Shown here: piece by piece, positions 48,974 to 61,800 of the stretch | How positions within the stretch are numbered: the first letter of the stretch is position 1 | How the letters are laid out: the number at the start of each line of letters is the position of its first letter | Assembly (NCBI RefSeq): GCF_032854445.1 | Contig: NC_088295.1 | Span: forward strand, 26,463,385-26,527,384 | Direction: 5' to 3' | Source of the DNA: Liolophura sinensis | Lineage: Eukaryota; Mollusca; Polyplacophora; Chitonida; Chitonidae | Length of the DNA: 64,000 bases | The notes under the pieces: model-generated | What the model saw: the letters and a program-made list of their open reading frames with translations, nothing else | Told to the model about the DNA's origin: nothing | Databases searched by the model: none | Made by a program: the position numbers and the translations under genes

Positions 48974-49072
48974 AAAAAGTTCAGCTAGTAACTAGAATAG
49001 GTACACTAATTCGAATCTGAAGTTACAAGTTAGAACTTGTACCTCTAACTGACTAAAAGTCTCTAATTGGAG
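48974..49072. repeat. Dispersed repeat, copy 2
   Basis: Second copy of the repeat at 33643-33740, with the same order of conserved blocks around a TTACAAGTT and AACTTGTACC palindrome. Confidence 0.65.
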
Positions 49073-49361
49073 TGACAGACTTCGTCATCATCACAAAAGC
49101 CAAGGGAGAACTCCCTTGATGGCAAAATGCTGTGCCTAAGCATGGCGTCAAGCAAGTTCTTCGCATGTAGTTGCACTACTATATGTTGCATTAATGTAGA
49201 TACTCTGAGCATTCCGTTCGGCTCTGTGGGACGGGATGGCAAGCTTAAAGATCGTTTCTCGTAAAGAGCAGAGACAAGAGTTAGAGGAAATGCAAATGAA
49301 GTTAGCATCTGTAGAAAGGCCATTGAAAACGGTTTCTAGAAAATATATTCACTATTTTTTT

Positions 49362-49512
49362 CTTAATTCATTTATTTAACTGGTGTTTTATGTCGTATTC
49401 AAGAATATTTCATTTATACCACGGCGGCCAACATTACGGTGGGAGGAAACCGGGCTGAGCCCGGGCGAAACCCATGACCATCCGCAGTTTGCTGAAGGCC
49501 TTCCCACGGACG
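49362..49512 (-). repeat. Truncated SINE, family A
   Basis: The minus strand has 'CATGGGTTTCGCCCGGGCTC', 'TTTCCTCCCACCGTAATG' and the 'TATAAATGAAATATTCTTGA' block. The head is missing. Confidence 0.8.
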
Positions 49513-50435
49513 TGTTTCATTGAGCTATATGCTGTCAGATGTTCGAATTGTAAAGTGGGCTTTATGGACTTCACTGCTATTGGCAGGCACTCCTACCTCA
49601 TCTTTTTACCTTATATTCACCTAAATAGAAATGTTTTGAGAACATCATCTAAGAAAAACTTTACTCGTATGAGAGCTATTCAAAAGAATAAAAGCTGTAT
49701 TTAGAGTAAGAAAAACATCCTACGATGTCAAAGTTTGGAAACACTAGTGTGGTTGATCAAGCACACCACAGAATTGAAACATTTGAATTCATTTCAGTAT
49801 CTTGAAATATATAAATAAATAAATACATAAATGAAACTAAATGAAAAGTTATCAACTATCTGTCTAATGAGCTTTCATTTCATATCACTTCATTTCTCAG
49901 CTTTCTTCCACTTTTAGTATGGACAAGAAACGTCCAGTAAAGTACACGCGAAGTGCAATTTGACTCGAGGGAAGATGAACCCGTTTTACCGGTTGGGACA
50001 GCGAGTACCTGACAAAGTAACATTAAATTTAGTGTAGTTAAATTTAGTGGAAACCCGCGATCACACCCAGGTCGTGCCATACCATTCAAAAATGATACTT
50101 GTTGCTGATTCGCTTGGCGCTCAGCACTGAGAGGTTAGAGAAAGGAAATAGAACTACTTGACTAGGTTTCAATATAATGTGACTGGGTGGGGTGTCACGT
50201 TTGGTGTCTGCGGCATAATATGGGCTGGATGTCGGCAAGCAGGTCTACGTTGATTTGAAAACTGATTGATGTGTGTTGAACGCTCTTCTCCGAATATTTC
50301 ACTTTTTCACACTGTTATTGGATGGAAACCGGAGTAGGCCAAAGCCAACATTTCCCGCCTACAAAATTCGTGCCAAAGCTACGTACCCTGTTGTTTATTG
50401 CAACCTTAACTATGATGACTTTTGGACAAGTTGGT

Positions 50436-50862
50436 AAAGGCTCGTTCTCATGCTGCGATTTGTAGTACCAACCTGTAGCATCCAACCTAGTCGAACCATC
50501 AAAACACCGGAATCGTTTCAATTTTTATCGCGTGGTACAAATCGCGTGCACTGGCCAGTCAAATCGCTTCAAATTTTTTCACTACGAGAAGTACCCGAAA
50601 CACCCCACTGGTTTTGACCCTCACTAAAATCGAGCTTTTCGTTTTTTCTTACTTGAAGGGGCGCAACCTGTATGTACACCATTCTTAATTTCAATAAATC
50701 TTCATCGCTCCAAGAACTCACCACGACAAATGTGACCTCAACAACACTAGATCTCAGCAACGGAGCTGAACGAGAAAAACGCGATGTCCGAGGTAAGTCG
50801 CATGGGATTTTTGTCCAACAATAGAAGTCGGTACTACATATCGCATCGTGAGAAAAGGCCTT
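50436..50862. mobile_element. Inverted-repeat element, possible DNA transposon remnant
   Basis: The 34 bases at 50436-50469 ('AAAGGCTCGTTCTCATGCTG' then 'CGATTTGTAGTACC') are mirrored at 50830-50862 as 'GGTACTACATATCGCATCGT' then 'GAGAAAAGGCCTT', about 80 per cent matching. No transposase-like frame lies between. Arm ends and target-site duplications are unclear. Confidence 0.5.
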
Positions 50863-51290
50863 AACGAAGAATAATGGTCAATTCGTCTTAGGATCACGTG
50901 GCCTTCCCGCGGGATTAAGGACACCCTATTAAACGGCCTTTACATTTCGACATGCGAGACGTCGAGCTTAATGTGTATATGCAGTACTGGTGGAAGGCTG
51001 CAATCTCCACGTAAAACAGCGTGTACTTTCATCGTCTCTTTGTGTCAAGACACGATACCGCCAACTTATGTATTATGTAACAAAGTTGCCATTGACTATG
51101 TTTTCGACAGTACACTAATGCAACATCTCTTTTCTTCCTGCAGCTTAAACTTACGTTCATTTTTGTGTTTGCAATCAACGTAATGTATTGAAATAACACA
51201 AAGTAAAAACGTTAAAAAATAAAGATTGGCTTTCTAATGCGGACAAAACGATCGTAAAATCACGACAATAACGCTTGACTGTTTATATGT

Positions 51291-53621
51291 TATTTTATTC
51301 ATATAAGATTTATACTGTTAAAAGCTTATTTACAAAACCTAGCAGTTTCATACTGATTTAAAATACAGACCGAGTCGCTGCCTTCTCTGACATGTTGTAC
51401 ACACATGTAAGGAGATAAACAGTTATCTCCCCCTGGACACAATATACACCACTGTATAAATATTGCTGCTTTATTCGCACTACTGGCTTATCCAAATTTG
51501 ATGTCATATTCCATACGAAAGTCATATTTTCGGCAGCATAGTGGAACTTAATAAAAATCTGATATTTTATTGTTCGTGATTTCTCCCTATGGCAAACACG
51601 ATTGAGATCTGTATGGTTACTTGGATATGTCTGGTACACTTAGTACAGATACACACACGGTAGTCATCATGAAGTAATGAGACTTGATCCCTAAGACTAC
51701 ACCAAACCATTTCACTCTTACGGGACATGAAATTTGGCATAATACAAATGTATGATAGCACAAATATGACTATGTTTTGATGATTGCAGAATTTATGAAG
51801 TTTCCTTAATGCCTGAATGTATCATAGAGAGAGAAGATATTGAAATCTGAAGTATTCTGTTAAATTTCTCCTATGGCAAGACAGCAATTGTGACCTATTT
51901 CAGGCAGAGGAGATACTTGTAAGACACACTCTTCCAAAGTGTACTAGAAGGTTAAATTCCATCTTCTTCAGCACTGATCAAAATCGAAGTATCAGCCCAG
52001 CTGACATTCCTTACAATTTGAATACTCAGTTTGGTGCTAATCCCACCTTTCCCACCAAAAAATAACAAAAAAAAAAAAGAAAGATGAAAATTTCTTTGTT
52101 CGTTTCTTCAAGTGACACAAAATAAACTTTCAAAAGTTATGGCAAATGTTAACATAAACCTGTGTAATAATCCAGCTATTCCAGATAGCACTAAGGACCT
52201 CTTACAATATCAACTTGTACAAATAAGACTTCACAAAAATTCTACAATGGTTCTTCACATTAACATGAAGGCGAAACTACTGATAGAAGAGACATCTTGT
52301 AACCTACTGAGCCACCTTAAATAGCTGACTGACAAATACAGTTTATCACCAGTTGACTTGTTTGCCAGACACTGGCAGAGTATTTTTATATTCATGTAAC
52401 ATTTAGACACAATGTTGTGACCAACATCGATAATATCGAATCTTATTTCCTTCTATTAAATGACTAGACATTTTGAAACATATTTTACAATCACAGATAA
52501 TTCTTCAGAAACAGCCTCATAGGAACTGTCCCACATATTAGCAAAACACAAAGAAAATGCTGTTTTCAAAAGTCTCCTGCAGGGTAATGTATTGTACCTC
52601 ATTATCAGATCATTACACTCTTAAGAGTGATCAGTTTACTAGAACTTGAGTTATTTAGTACTCCACCAAATGGGACCAATGAAATTGGACCATTTTACCA
52701 CAACTAAATAAAGCACACTGAAAGAATTAAGAGAGTATAATAGCACTAAAATTTAAGTTTTGTCTTCTCTTAAGACAGAGATTGAATGTTAAAAAGCGAA
52801 AATGGCTGATGACTTTTTGATGGCGATGTTAATGATCTGATATGGTGCTAATGCAGTTCAAAACCCACAACTCGACACAATGTAAGACAGCACACAGATT
52901 GTAACCAGTACCATCAGTACCGGCCAGGTATGCGTAAACATGATTTATCTCCCTTACTGAATAATAAGCAAGGTGGTGTGTTTATAATGATAATATAATA
53001 TACAAGTGATATACATGTTTTCTATGATACAAATGTACACGGAAGTTAAAGTACTGCACTCTGCCCACAGCAAGTATCCTACTCGGTGTGTCTCACTAGA
53101 CTGGGCATGTCTAGGGAGTCAGCAGCACAGAGAAACTCTCTGGGTCCACACACAGTAATGGGGTCTTCACATCTGAGGAAGGAGGGGCACATAGTCTGCA
53201 CAGAATGATCATCAGACACCCTTGGCATGGCGAGACCCTAGGGTTTCCCCACGCACATCCCTGAATCGTCTTTCTTGGATCTGCACTTGGGATAGCCCAA
53301 GCTTGTCATGGAGCTTACAGCCTTCTCAGTTGAGAATGTCTATGTAGCTCACAGCCCTGACTTCATAATATTCAGCCCACAGTCTAAACTGATTATTTCA
53401 GACCATGACCCGGACTGACAGTTTTCAGCTCATAGCCCAGACTGAAAGTATTCAGCCCAGAGCCCAGACACATAGCATTCAGTCCACAGCCCAGATTGAG
53501 AGTATTCAGACTAGGGCCCAGACTGATAGTATTCAGTCCACAGCTCAATGTTGAGCACAGAGCCTGATAATGTCTGTCAGGGGAAGTCACTCTGTCCATC
53601 ATTATTATATCCCATGTGGCA
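51291..53621 (-). other. Probable 3' UTR of RAPGEF
   Basis: No coding frame is recognised. On the minus strand the first AATAAA hexamers after the RAPGEF stop codon are at 51475-51470 and 51299-51294, giving a 3' UTR of about 2.1-2.3 kb. It contains a minisatellite just after the stop codon. The open frame at 53393-53659 is an artefact of that array and of the terminal exon read in another frame. Confidence 0.5.
53353..53548. repeat. 27-28 bp minisatellite in the RAPGEF 3' UTR
   Basis: About six or seven imperfect tandem units of the form 'GCCCAGACTGATAGTATTCA' followed by 'GTCCACA'. The central units are exactly 27 bp. A multiple-of-three period explains why one minus-strand frame stays open and gives a repetitive 'LGxGLNT' translation. 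Confidence 0.85.
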
Positions 53622-56600
53622 TCACACTGCAGACACTTGCTCCTCGTCCACCTCTGCAAACAAACCAGATGTGATTAGACAGTGTTCCTAAATCAGAGCA
53701 CTCATACAGTACATACCATGCCTGTGGCACGTTTAACATGCTGTCAGTAAACCCTCTATATTAGTGTCTTCTCAGCCTTAAGCTGCACACAGAATACATG
53801 TAAAACATATACCATATATATACTCATCAACAATTCATAGTCATCATCACGAGATTAGAAGTTAACATTTTTTTTTTCCAGAGTTTTCTGACGTTAATTC
53901 AAGCTGTTCAATGGCAAGAAGCAAGGAGCATCCAATAGAAACAAATAAGCCTGAATGGAAGCAGGGTGACACTAGGGTTGAGACAGGGGGAGGAGAAGGT
54001 GGCCTGAGCACAGATCCAAGTCTCCTAATAAAACTCACTTAAATCATAATCAAAACTACACAGGTCTAGATGACAAATCATTCACATGCAATCGTCTAGC
54101 AGGACACACTCAGCCACATACCATCTTCCTCAGCCACATCGTATTCCTCATCATCAACGCCCTGGTAATAACCTATCACCCCTTCATGTGAATGGGCTCG
54201 TTCCATCTGCCAGCCATGTTTCTGCCTGGCCAGCTGTGCCATTTGAGTGGCAGAGTGGTAGTCGGGTAGTGGAGGCCGCCGTGTGTTTGTATGGGCTTGC
54301 TGAGAATACTGGCTATGAGCTGTCAAGGGAGGAACAGTAATATACGACATCGGTAACTTTCAAGGAAATCACAGAGGAGTCTCTAGACAAAGATCAGCAT
54401 GCCAGATAGAAAATACGGGAAAATCAAAAATGATGTCAAACATGCATGATACATTGAGAGGGGTGCAAGGCAGGGTGTGAGAGATAAAATGTGTGATCAA
54501 AATGAGCTGCTTGTGAAAAAGAGATAAAAAGTGCTGAATAACAGTCCTCCGTACACACTGTCACTAACGTGGATACGGACATGGCAAGAGGATGTTAACT
54601 GTTGATATGTACGAAACCCAGGTCTGATTATATATTTATATGCAGTCAGTAGAAAAGATCTATCAAAAAAGATTTTGTTGCTAGTTAAGATGTATGCATG
54701 CTCAAGCACATTTAGCTAATTACATGTAACTTATGTAGGATTGAATTAGTAATAATACTGTTTATCTACGTTCATAAGAGTGAAAATCCGCGTCACCATT
54801 ACCCTATTCTGATACACTGAACGTAGGCACCACCTCCTTATCCGTACCACGGCTATGCTACAAGACCCTGCCAAAGTGCTAGCATGTTTTCTTTTGCCCC
54901 AATGTCAGGATAATTTTAAATACAGCTGTATGTGTTACTGTAGAAACTTGCATATTAAAGAAAAGTGAGGTATTCAGAGGTAGCCTTATCATGACCCAAA
55001 GAGCCTTGTACATACAATATTTAGACAGACAGACATACACCTTGTGTTATATACAGCCTGTGTGAAGATCATTGTAGAGACCAAACACCGTGGTGAGGAA
55101 GTAGATAAGTGGATACCAGCCACTTCTAGGCAATTAGGCAGGGGAAGGGAATGAAGGACTGGGATGAGGGACATGTGAAAAACATGAACATGTGGTCTGT
55201 GAAATCAACAGCACCAGTCGCAAGAAGCCTATGGCTAATGGTGTGATGGGTTAATTATGTCATGGGTGATGGGGATTAGAAGTCAACCATGTGACATTAA
55301 GGTGGAATGGTTCAACAAGTGCTTGGTGTTCTTGTAATATCTACCATGGGTGACAGGTGATATGATTGATATATCATGAGCCTTGGGTGAGAGGCATGGC
55401 AGGGGAACCAAAAGCAATGCAGAATGGTTCTTATCATTAGTCACTTGAATTTTCCAACAATTTCTTTCTTCATCCTAATTGTCAAAAGTGTCAGATTTTA
55501 AACAGATTTAAAATAATGCAAGGTTCACTTATTATTTCAGTTTAACAATGTTAATACTTACTTAATTTCCATGACTTAAGTGTAACCTAAGCTGTGTTCG
55601 GGATAAAATTAGGTTCAACATAACTGAGGTTTTCATGTAGCTAATAACTTTTGAGTTTTCCAGATTTTAAATCTTTAGCACAGCCTGCTTCCAGCACTAA
55701 CCGGAGATTTGGGCATAAAGGGGTGTGCTGATGGTTTTCTCACCTGGCATGTTTTGAACAACTACATGGTACGGAGGCAAGGGTGGCCGGACTTGTGGAT
55801 GAGGGAGTGGTGCCGGGAGACAGTACGCATTGTTATATGCTGCAACAGAGTAAGAGTGGTGGCCACGGGTCACAAAGACATCACATAAACAAGTATGCTA
55901 GTATTTATGTAGAAATCTACCAGTTAATACAGGTATGACTGTCTGTGCCACATACTACATGTAGATAATCCAACAAACCACTCCTTACAAACAGTGGCAG
56001 GGTTTCTAATTTGCCGTGAGTGATCTGGGTTAAAAACAAAGGTCAGCTCTCCACAAACCAGACTACCAGGCTGGTTCTCACACCATCTCCACCCATTAAC
56101 ACTGACATAAATGTATCTAGTGAGTTGCATTGTTAGTGAGTTGAGTTGTTCCCTTGTTGTTATCTCTTTGCCTGTGCCTTGGTCTTCATTGCAGGTGCTG
56201 AACCAAATTTGTGAAGAGTCGGTATGGCCTAACATGTGTGTCATTAAACAGAAAACATGGAAGCAGCACATAGTAACCTGTGTGTGGTGTGTGGAGACAA
56301 ACACAGACTACTGCAATAGTCAGTCCATTACATCCTACTACCTATCAACCAGTCTTGTGTTAGAATGTGCTACAAGTATGTGTTTGTGCATGACATGAAA
56401 ACTTATGTCCACGTATAGTTGTGCAGCAAGACTTACATATAAAGAATGTATTACAGAACGAGTTGATAGGTTCTTCACAAATTATACAGCCAAATAAGTG
56501 GTAAAGGATTTTATGATAAAAACAAACAGATGTGTGAGTGTAACTTTCTACTGAAGAAATATACATGTATATACAAGTTTGAGCTCCTATGCTTGCTTTA

Positions 56601-58861
56601 AACATTTACTATATTCATAAGTTGTCTCCCTTCTGAGGAGAACTCACCAGGGTGAGGAGGGTGGTAAGGACGACGTGATGATGGGGGAGAGTTAGCTGAT
56701 CCTATAGAACTTGTGCTCCGACTGTCGAAATTTGATGAGCCAATACTAGCGTGGCCCGAGTCCGTCTCGTAATGCTGAGGATAATTACTGACACTACTCG
56801 TAGGACTGGCTGACTCAGACGAACCCATGGAAGCTGAAAAAGCCGGACAGAGACAACATAAAAACCTGCACAGAAATGTAAGCAGAAAACACAAAGTTCA
56901 TCCAGTATGCAGCCCACAACACACAGCAAACTATCAAAAATCTGGATATGACTAAACACCAATACATCAAATATGCACACAAGTCACATCACAGATGATT
57001 AAAATTATTAAATAAAAAAGGTGCAAAACTGAAATTTTAACGGACAAAATGCAGACATTTCAATTAGATAATCCACAAAACAAAATTAATCATATGCAAA
57101 ACAATTACGAATCTGATATCACTGATTATCACATAAAACAAATGTTACTGTTAAATGAGAACAGATATGTTGGTTTAGGGGTGGATAAATCTGCATGCAC
57201 AAATATGAGGTTTGGGTTTAAAGTAACAGCACAGAGACAACACAAAACTGATCCCCACATCCACCAACACCCAGGCCAGAAAGACAAGACAATGCCCACA
57301 TGATTGCTTACCCGTTCGACTGGGTTTTCTGAAGCCCAGGTTACTCAAGCTAACCACAGAGGAGCTTTCGGGGGAAAGGTGGACGGCAAGCGGACGTGAA
57401 TTACTGTAGCGCGGCGAGGTGGGTCGCCGCCCTTGGAAAGGGCTGCCAACAGGTGGCATGGGGTGTTTAGGGTTGTGTGGACGAACTTTATCAGTGAGAG
57501 ACATGAGTTTTCGAACGGCTTCAGGGGAAGCGGCACCTAGCATGGGGAAAGAAATCAGAAATAACAACACTGATGAACACCGTGCATTTACACGAGCTCA
57601 AGAATGAGAATGTAATAATGATTCCAAAAACTCAAAAATGATATCCAAATATTATACAATAGAATAGCCATTCATAGCATTCCGCAAAAGAAATACAAAA
57701 ATAACAAAAAATAAAACTTAATTCTTGTATCACAAGCTTAGTTTCTTGCAACATGCTATTTTTTACAAGCCATAACACAACCAGCAAAGTACAAAACATT
57801 AAAGGTTATTCCATTTTTTTTTTTTACATTAACTGATAAGCCACTGGGATGCATGTAATACAAAGTTACAGATGTTGCAGTGTGTGATATATTGATTATA
57901 GGTTTAATATGTTGGTGGAGTTAGCACAACATTTCGCATGCAGTACTTACCGAACTTTGGCCCCAGGGAGGTTTGCTTTTCAGCTACGTGATTGGTGTTC
58001 ACCACAGGTGAAGGATCACGCTTCCTTGTTGCTGATGAACAAAAATAAAAATCATAAACATGTCAGAGTTTATGATTCAGAAAATTCAGAAAGGAAATAA
58101 CTTCAAAGTTTCTCCACACATCTATATAAGAAACAAACACTAAGGAGCCATATCCAAAATGGAACCATATCTGTATTTTATGAATTGGGAGTATTATTCA
58201 AGATCATGCATGGTATACAATATAAGCCAGATAACAACAAAAAGCAGCACACTTAAAGGTCTTTTTTCTTAGCCCTAGATTACCCATTTGACATCTTAGA
58301 GTGCTGGTTCCTCACAATTTACCCACATTATTCAGGCTGTAAGCAGAAATCTTGGAGTTACTCTATTTTATCATTACAGACTTCACTACACTTGGGCACT
58401 ATCCTTACCTGATGGTTCACATTTGGAGGACATTTCCTTCAGCTCCTCCTCATCAGCTATCACTGGTATGTTAGTGAGATACGACTTCACTCGTCGCACC
58501 ATCAAAGCCTGCAAAATACCACAGATAAAGTTGAAAGATCTGACCTGAAAGTGCCTCATAAGCATGGTGTGGGTTTCACTGCTATTCCTAAGAATTATTA
58601 TGTAAGAATGGAGCTCATTTCCCAACAAAACTGTTAATAGAATAACAACTGCTGCCTGGTAGTACACTGTATTTTAGCAGTACACTACATATTAATGCTT
58701 AGAAGATGATGAAAGTTATGAACTCTTACCTCTTCATACATTTTCTTGGCATTCGGCAGAGTGGAACCCCGCCTGTTCTTTGAGCGCTTCATAGTGGCCA
58801 CCCCTGACACTGTGGAGCTCTCATAAAAGCTAGGTGTACCCAGATACATTGTGGACACATC
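53622..58861 (-). CDS. RAPGEF2: RAPGEF: C-terminal tail with frame-preserving exons and PDZ ligand
   Basis: Exons from 58861-58730 to the terminal 53653-53622. After the catalytic domain come '[20 protein letters not shown]' (the conserved post-GEF helix), then a Ser/Pro-rich tail with '[19 protein letters not shown]', '[19 protein letters not shown]' and '[20 protein letters not shown]'. It ends in an acidic stretch and 'EEQVSAV', as in human RAPGEF2. The last four residues are a class I PDZ ligand. Parts of the long vertebrate tail have no counterpart. Confidence 0.92.
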
Positions 58862-61800
58862 CTAAGACATAGAACCAAATCATCATCAATTACAAGCTTG
58901 ACGGTGTTATTCTAGTATACACATACATTTCTTGGGGCACATTCCACCTCGATGAAATAGAGAAAAAAAGTTCTTGGAAGATAATGATCATCTACCTATG
59001 TATAATGATCATGATACGCATATCCACTATAATGCACTAATGACCTCTGCCATGGGTATAATCATAAACACTGGATAAAGATTAAATATTTTACTGTTGA
59101 AAAATATCCCTTGATTACCCTCACAGTTGCCATTTAACATTGCTGGTGTGGAACATTTAAGGTAGCATTCCCATAAATTGTGGAATTTCAAAATACAAAC
59201 TTTTCCTAAACTTCACAGAACTCTAGCTATTTCAAGTCTTTAAACTGTACATTATCAAACAATGAACAAAGCCCGAGCTGCGTATCTCACAGTACTAAAC
59301 ATTTAGCACAAGGAATTTTCATTTATTTAACTGGACACTACTCACATATCTAGCAGAACACATATTACAGATGTGTCGGATCTCCTTGGCAATCATGCGT
59401 AACTTTTCAAAGTTGACTAGACTGTCTACAAAGGAATCATTTCCTAAGTGAATGAAAGTCAGATCCTTTTTAACCACTGGGAAAAATGGAAGCTGAAAAA
59501 AAAGGATAAAATTCATATGAAAATATTAATCCCATGCTCATGAGCGATACATAAAACATGCTGCTTTTTTTCCCTCTCTCTAAGCTTCTTGTTGCGCAGT
59601 TAATATCGGAAGACGTAATGTAGAATTATGAGAAAAATTAACAACACAAAGACTGTGAATGGGATTGCTGCACTTACCATTGGAGGTTGTGCGTGTTCAC
59701 TTGCTATTAAATTCCTGTACTTGGACATGTTTCTGGAAGGGTCCATGTAATCTTGTAAATCCTACAACAGAAGATCATGCTTCTGAGATCACCAACATTC
59801 CATCAGACGAACAACATAACTGTTTAAGCAAAATGACAAATTTACATCCACTTTGCAACACAGTGAACACTTATTCCCTTAAATATAGCCCTTAACTTTC
59901 AAATAAGAAAAAAAAAAAATACTCCATTTCACCCAAAATGAACACATTTTGCTTGATTCTGCTTTACTCATTCACCTTATAGTACCACTTCAGAGTTTAT
60001 GGTGAAATTTCACTGATTTCTTATCAAAAAAATTTAAGTATTGGCATCAAAAGTGCTATTTTAAGGATTTTTTGTGTTCCTTTTTTTTTACATATTAAAG
60101 AGTATTCACCTTAGGTTTGCCAGTTGATGATAAAGATTGCCATGACAAAATCCCCATCGGTTACAGTAAGGCATGTTTCTTACCTCAAACATTTTCATGT
60201 ATTTGCCCGGCAGTTTCTCCCAAGTATTGCGTAACCTGGACACAGACCCGTGCCCTAGCCCACTCAATATGGCAAACATGGAATTAAAGTTCTTACAGTC
60301 CTTACAATGCCCTGTGGACAAAAATATTCAAGAAACGTCATCATACAAATTATGTACATAGTTTTACAAGTTTTTGGTATGTATATCTGGAGAAAAAGAA
60401 GTGTTAATTATAGGATTAATTCTACAGTTACCTGCACAGATGAAATAAGGCCATGAAGTTTACAAACAATGTCACATACAAAGATCATTGGTCATCACTG
60501 ACGATCCATTAGCCCACTGATAGCTCAATCTTTTAGTGGTCAAACAACAAGAAGTCAATACGTACTTGCTATTTTAATGAAATGTTTAATAAGCTTCATT
60601 CGCTTGACAATGTTGGATTCATTGCAGACCTCTGTCACCACCCACCACATCTCCCTATTTACCAACTGAAAAATACAGAGCATGAGAAATCAAGAATTTA
60701 GCATATATCTATTAAAGAATTTTAAAAAGTTTTTACAAAAAAAATGGTCAAAATGACTGCTACTTAATTTCATGATTAAATCAGCAAATGATTTAAACAT
60801 TCTATGGATAAGACACCACAAATTTGAGACTTTGCATTCCATACAAAAGAAACAAAAGAAAAGACATTTGACATGTCATGAAGAGTTGCTTCCCTTACCT
60901 CAGCAAACTTGACAAGATTGGGACATGAAAACTTGGACTTGAGGTCAAACAGATCATCAATATATTCTGTTTGTTCTATGTCTCGGAAGACCTTGAAATC
61001 CTCTAAAGTTAGCTGAGAGGCCAGTTCAGCAGTGTTCAGCTGTAACAAGCTGATCTGACTGTCTTTGATCAGGTCACCCATCACCTCGTCTGGAACAAGA
61101 GTCTCTGTACACATGTTGTTCTTCAGGCAATATCTGAAACCACACAAAAACATCTATCAGCTCAGACTTCTATTGGCTCAGAGAACATTCAGCTCTACAC
61201 AAACATCTTTCCAACATCCCCATCCCCCACCCACAAGAATTTCACGGAGAGCTAGTTACAGGCCTGTACCCTATGGAAACATTTTAGCCAAATGAGCACT
61301 TATAGTGAATTAAACTGAATGCGCATATTTCTTCAGTCATATATCTGCAAGTCCCAAAAATGTACTGGAGGCAGTTACTAATACCAAGGCTTTTGACACA
61401 GAGTTGTAAATGTTTACATCCCTGTCCAATGACAGGTATAATCTTAATTACAACTGAGGAGAACATACCTGCCATTGAGACTGACTCGGTCAGGGAGGTT
61501 GGCCAACTGATCTGGAAGTCGCTTCTGTTTGATTATACTCTCATTCTCTACTGTCACCTCACACAGGGAATAGTTACTAAAACACAAAAAAGTGATAAAG
61601 CATTAAGTTGCCTCCCTTACAACAGCCAACTTGACAACAGAAATCAGGTCTGACTCTTCAGACCTTTTTCTCTGTTCACATAAACATTAAAAACATAGAA
61701 ATTGGGCCATTGGTAACAATCCAGAGCACTCTATTTGAGATTTGCGCGCTAAAATTTGACAAACTGAACTCACTTGCTTGGATCTGTGATACCAAATTCC

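Larger units (their letters stand above)
45493..51290. other. Adaptor 3' UTR and intergenic stretch
   Basis: AATAAA at 47215-47220 is a plausible polyadenylation signal for the adaptor. The stretch also holds two exon-like segments (45969-46045 and 48458-48574), a CATA microsatellite at about 46105-46136, a perfect decanucleotide array at 47881-47919, a dispersed repeat copy at 48974, a truncated SINE at 49362 and an inverted repeat at 50436-50862. No independent gene is recognised. Confidence 0.5.

Noticed and set aside
53393-53659. Repetitive 88-codon minus-strand frame, looked like a repeat protein
   Set aside because: It is the 27-bp minisatellite read through, plus the RAPGEF terminal exon in the wrong frame. 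The correct frame gives EQVSAV and stop.
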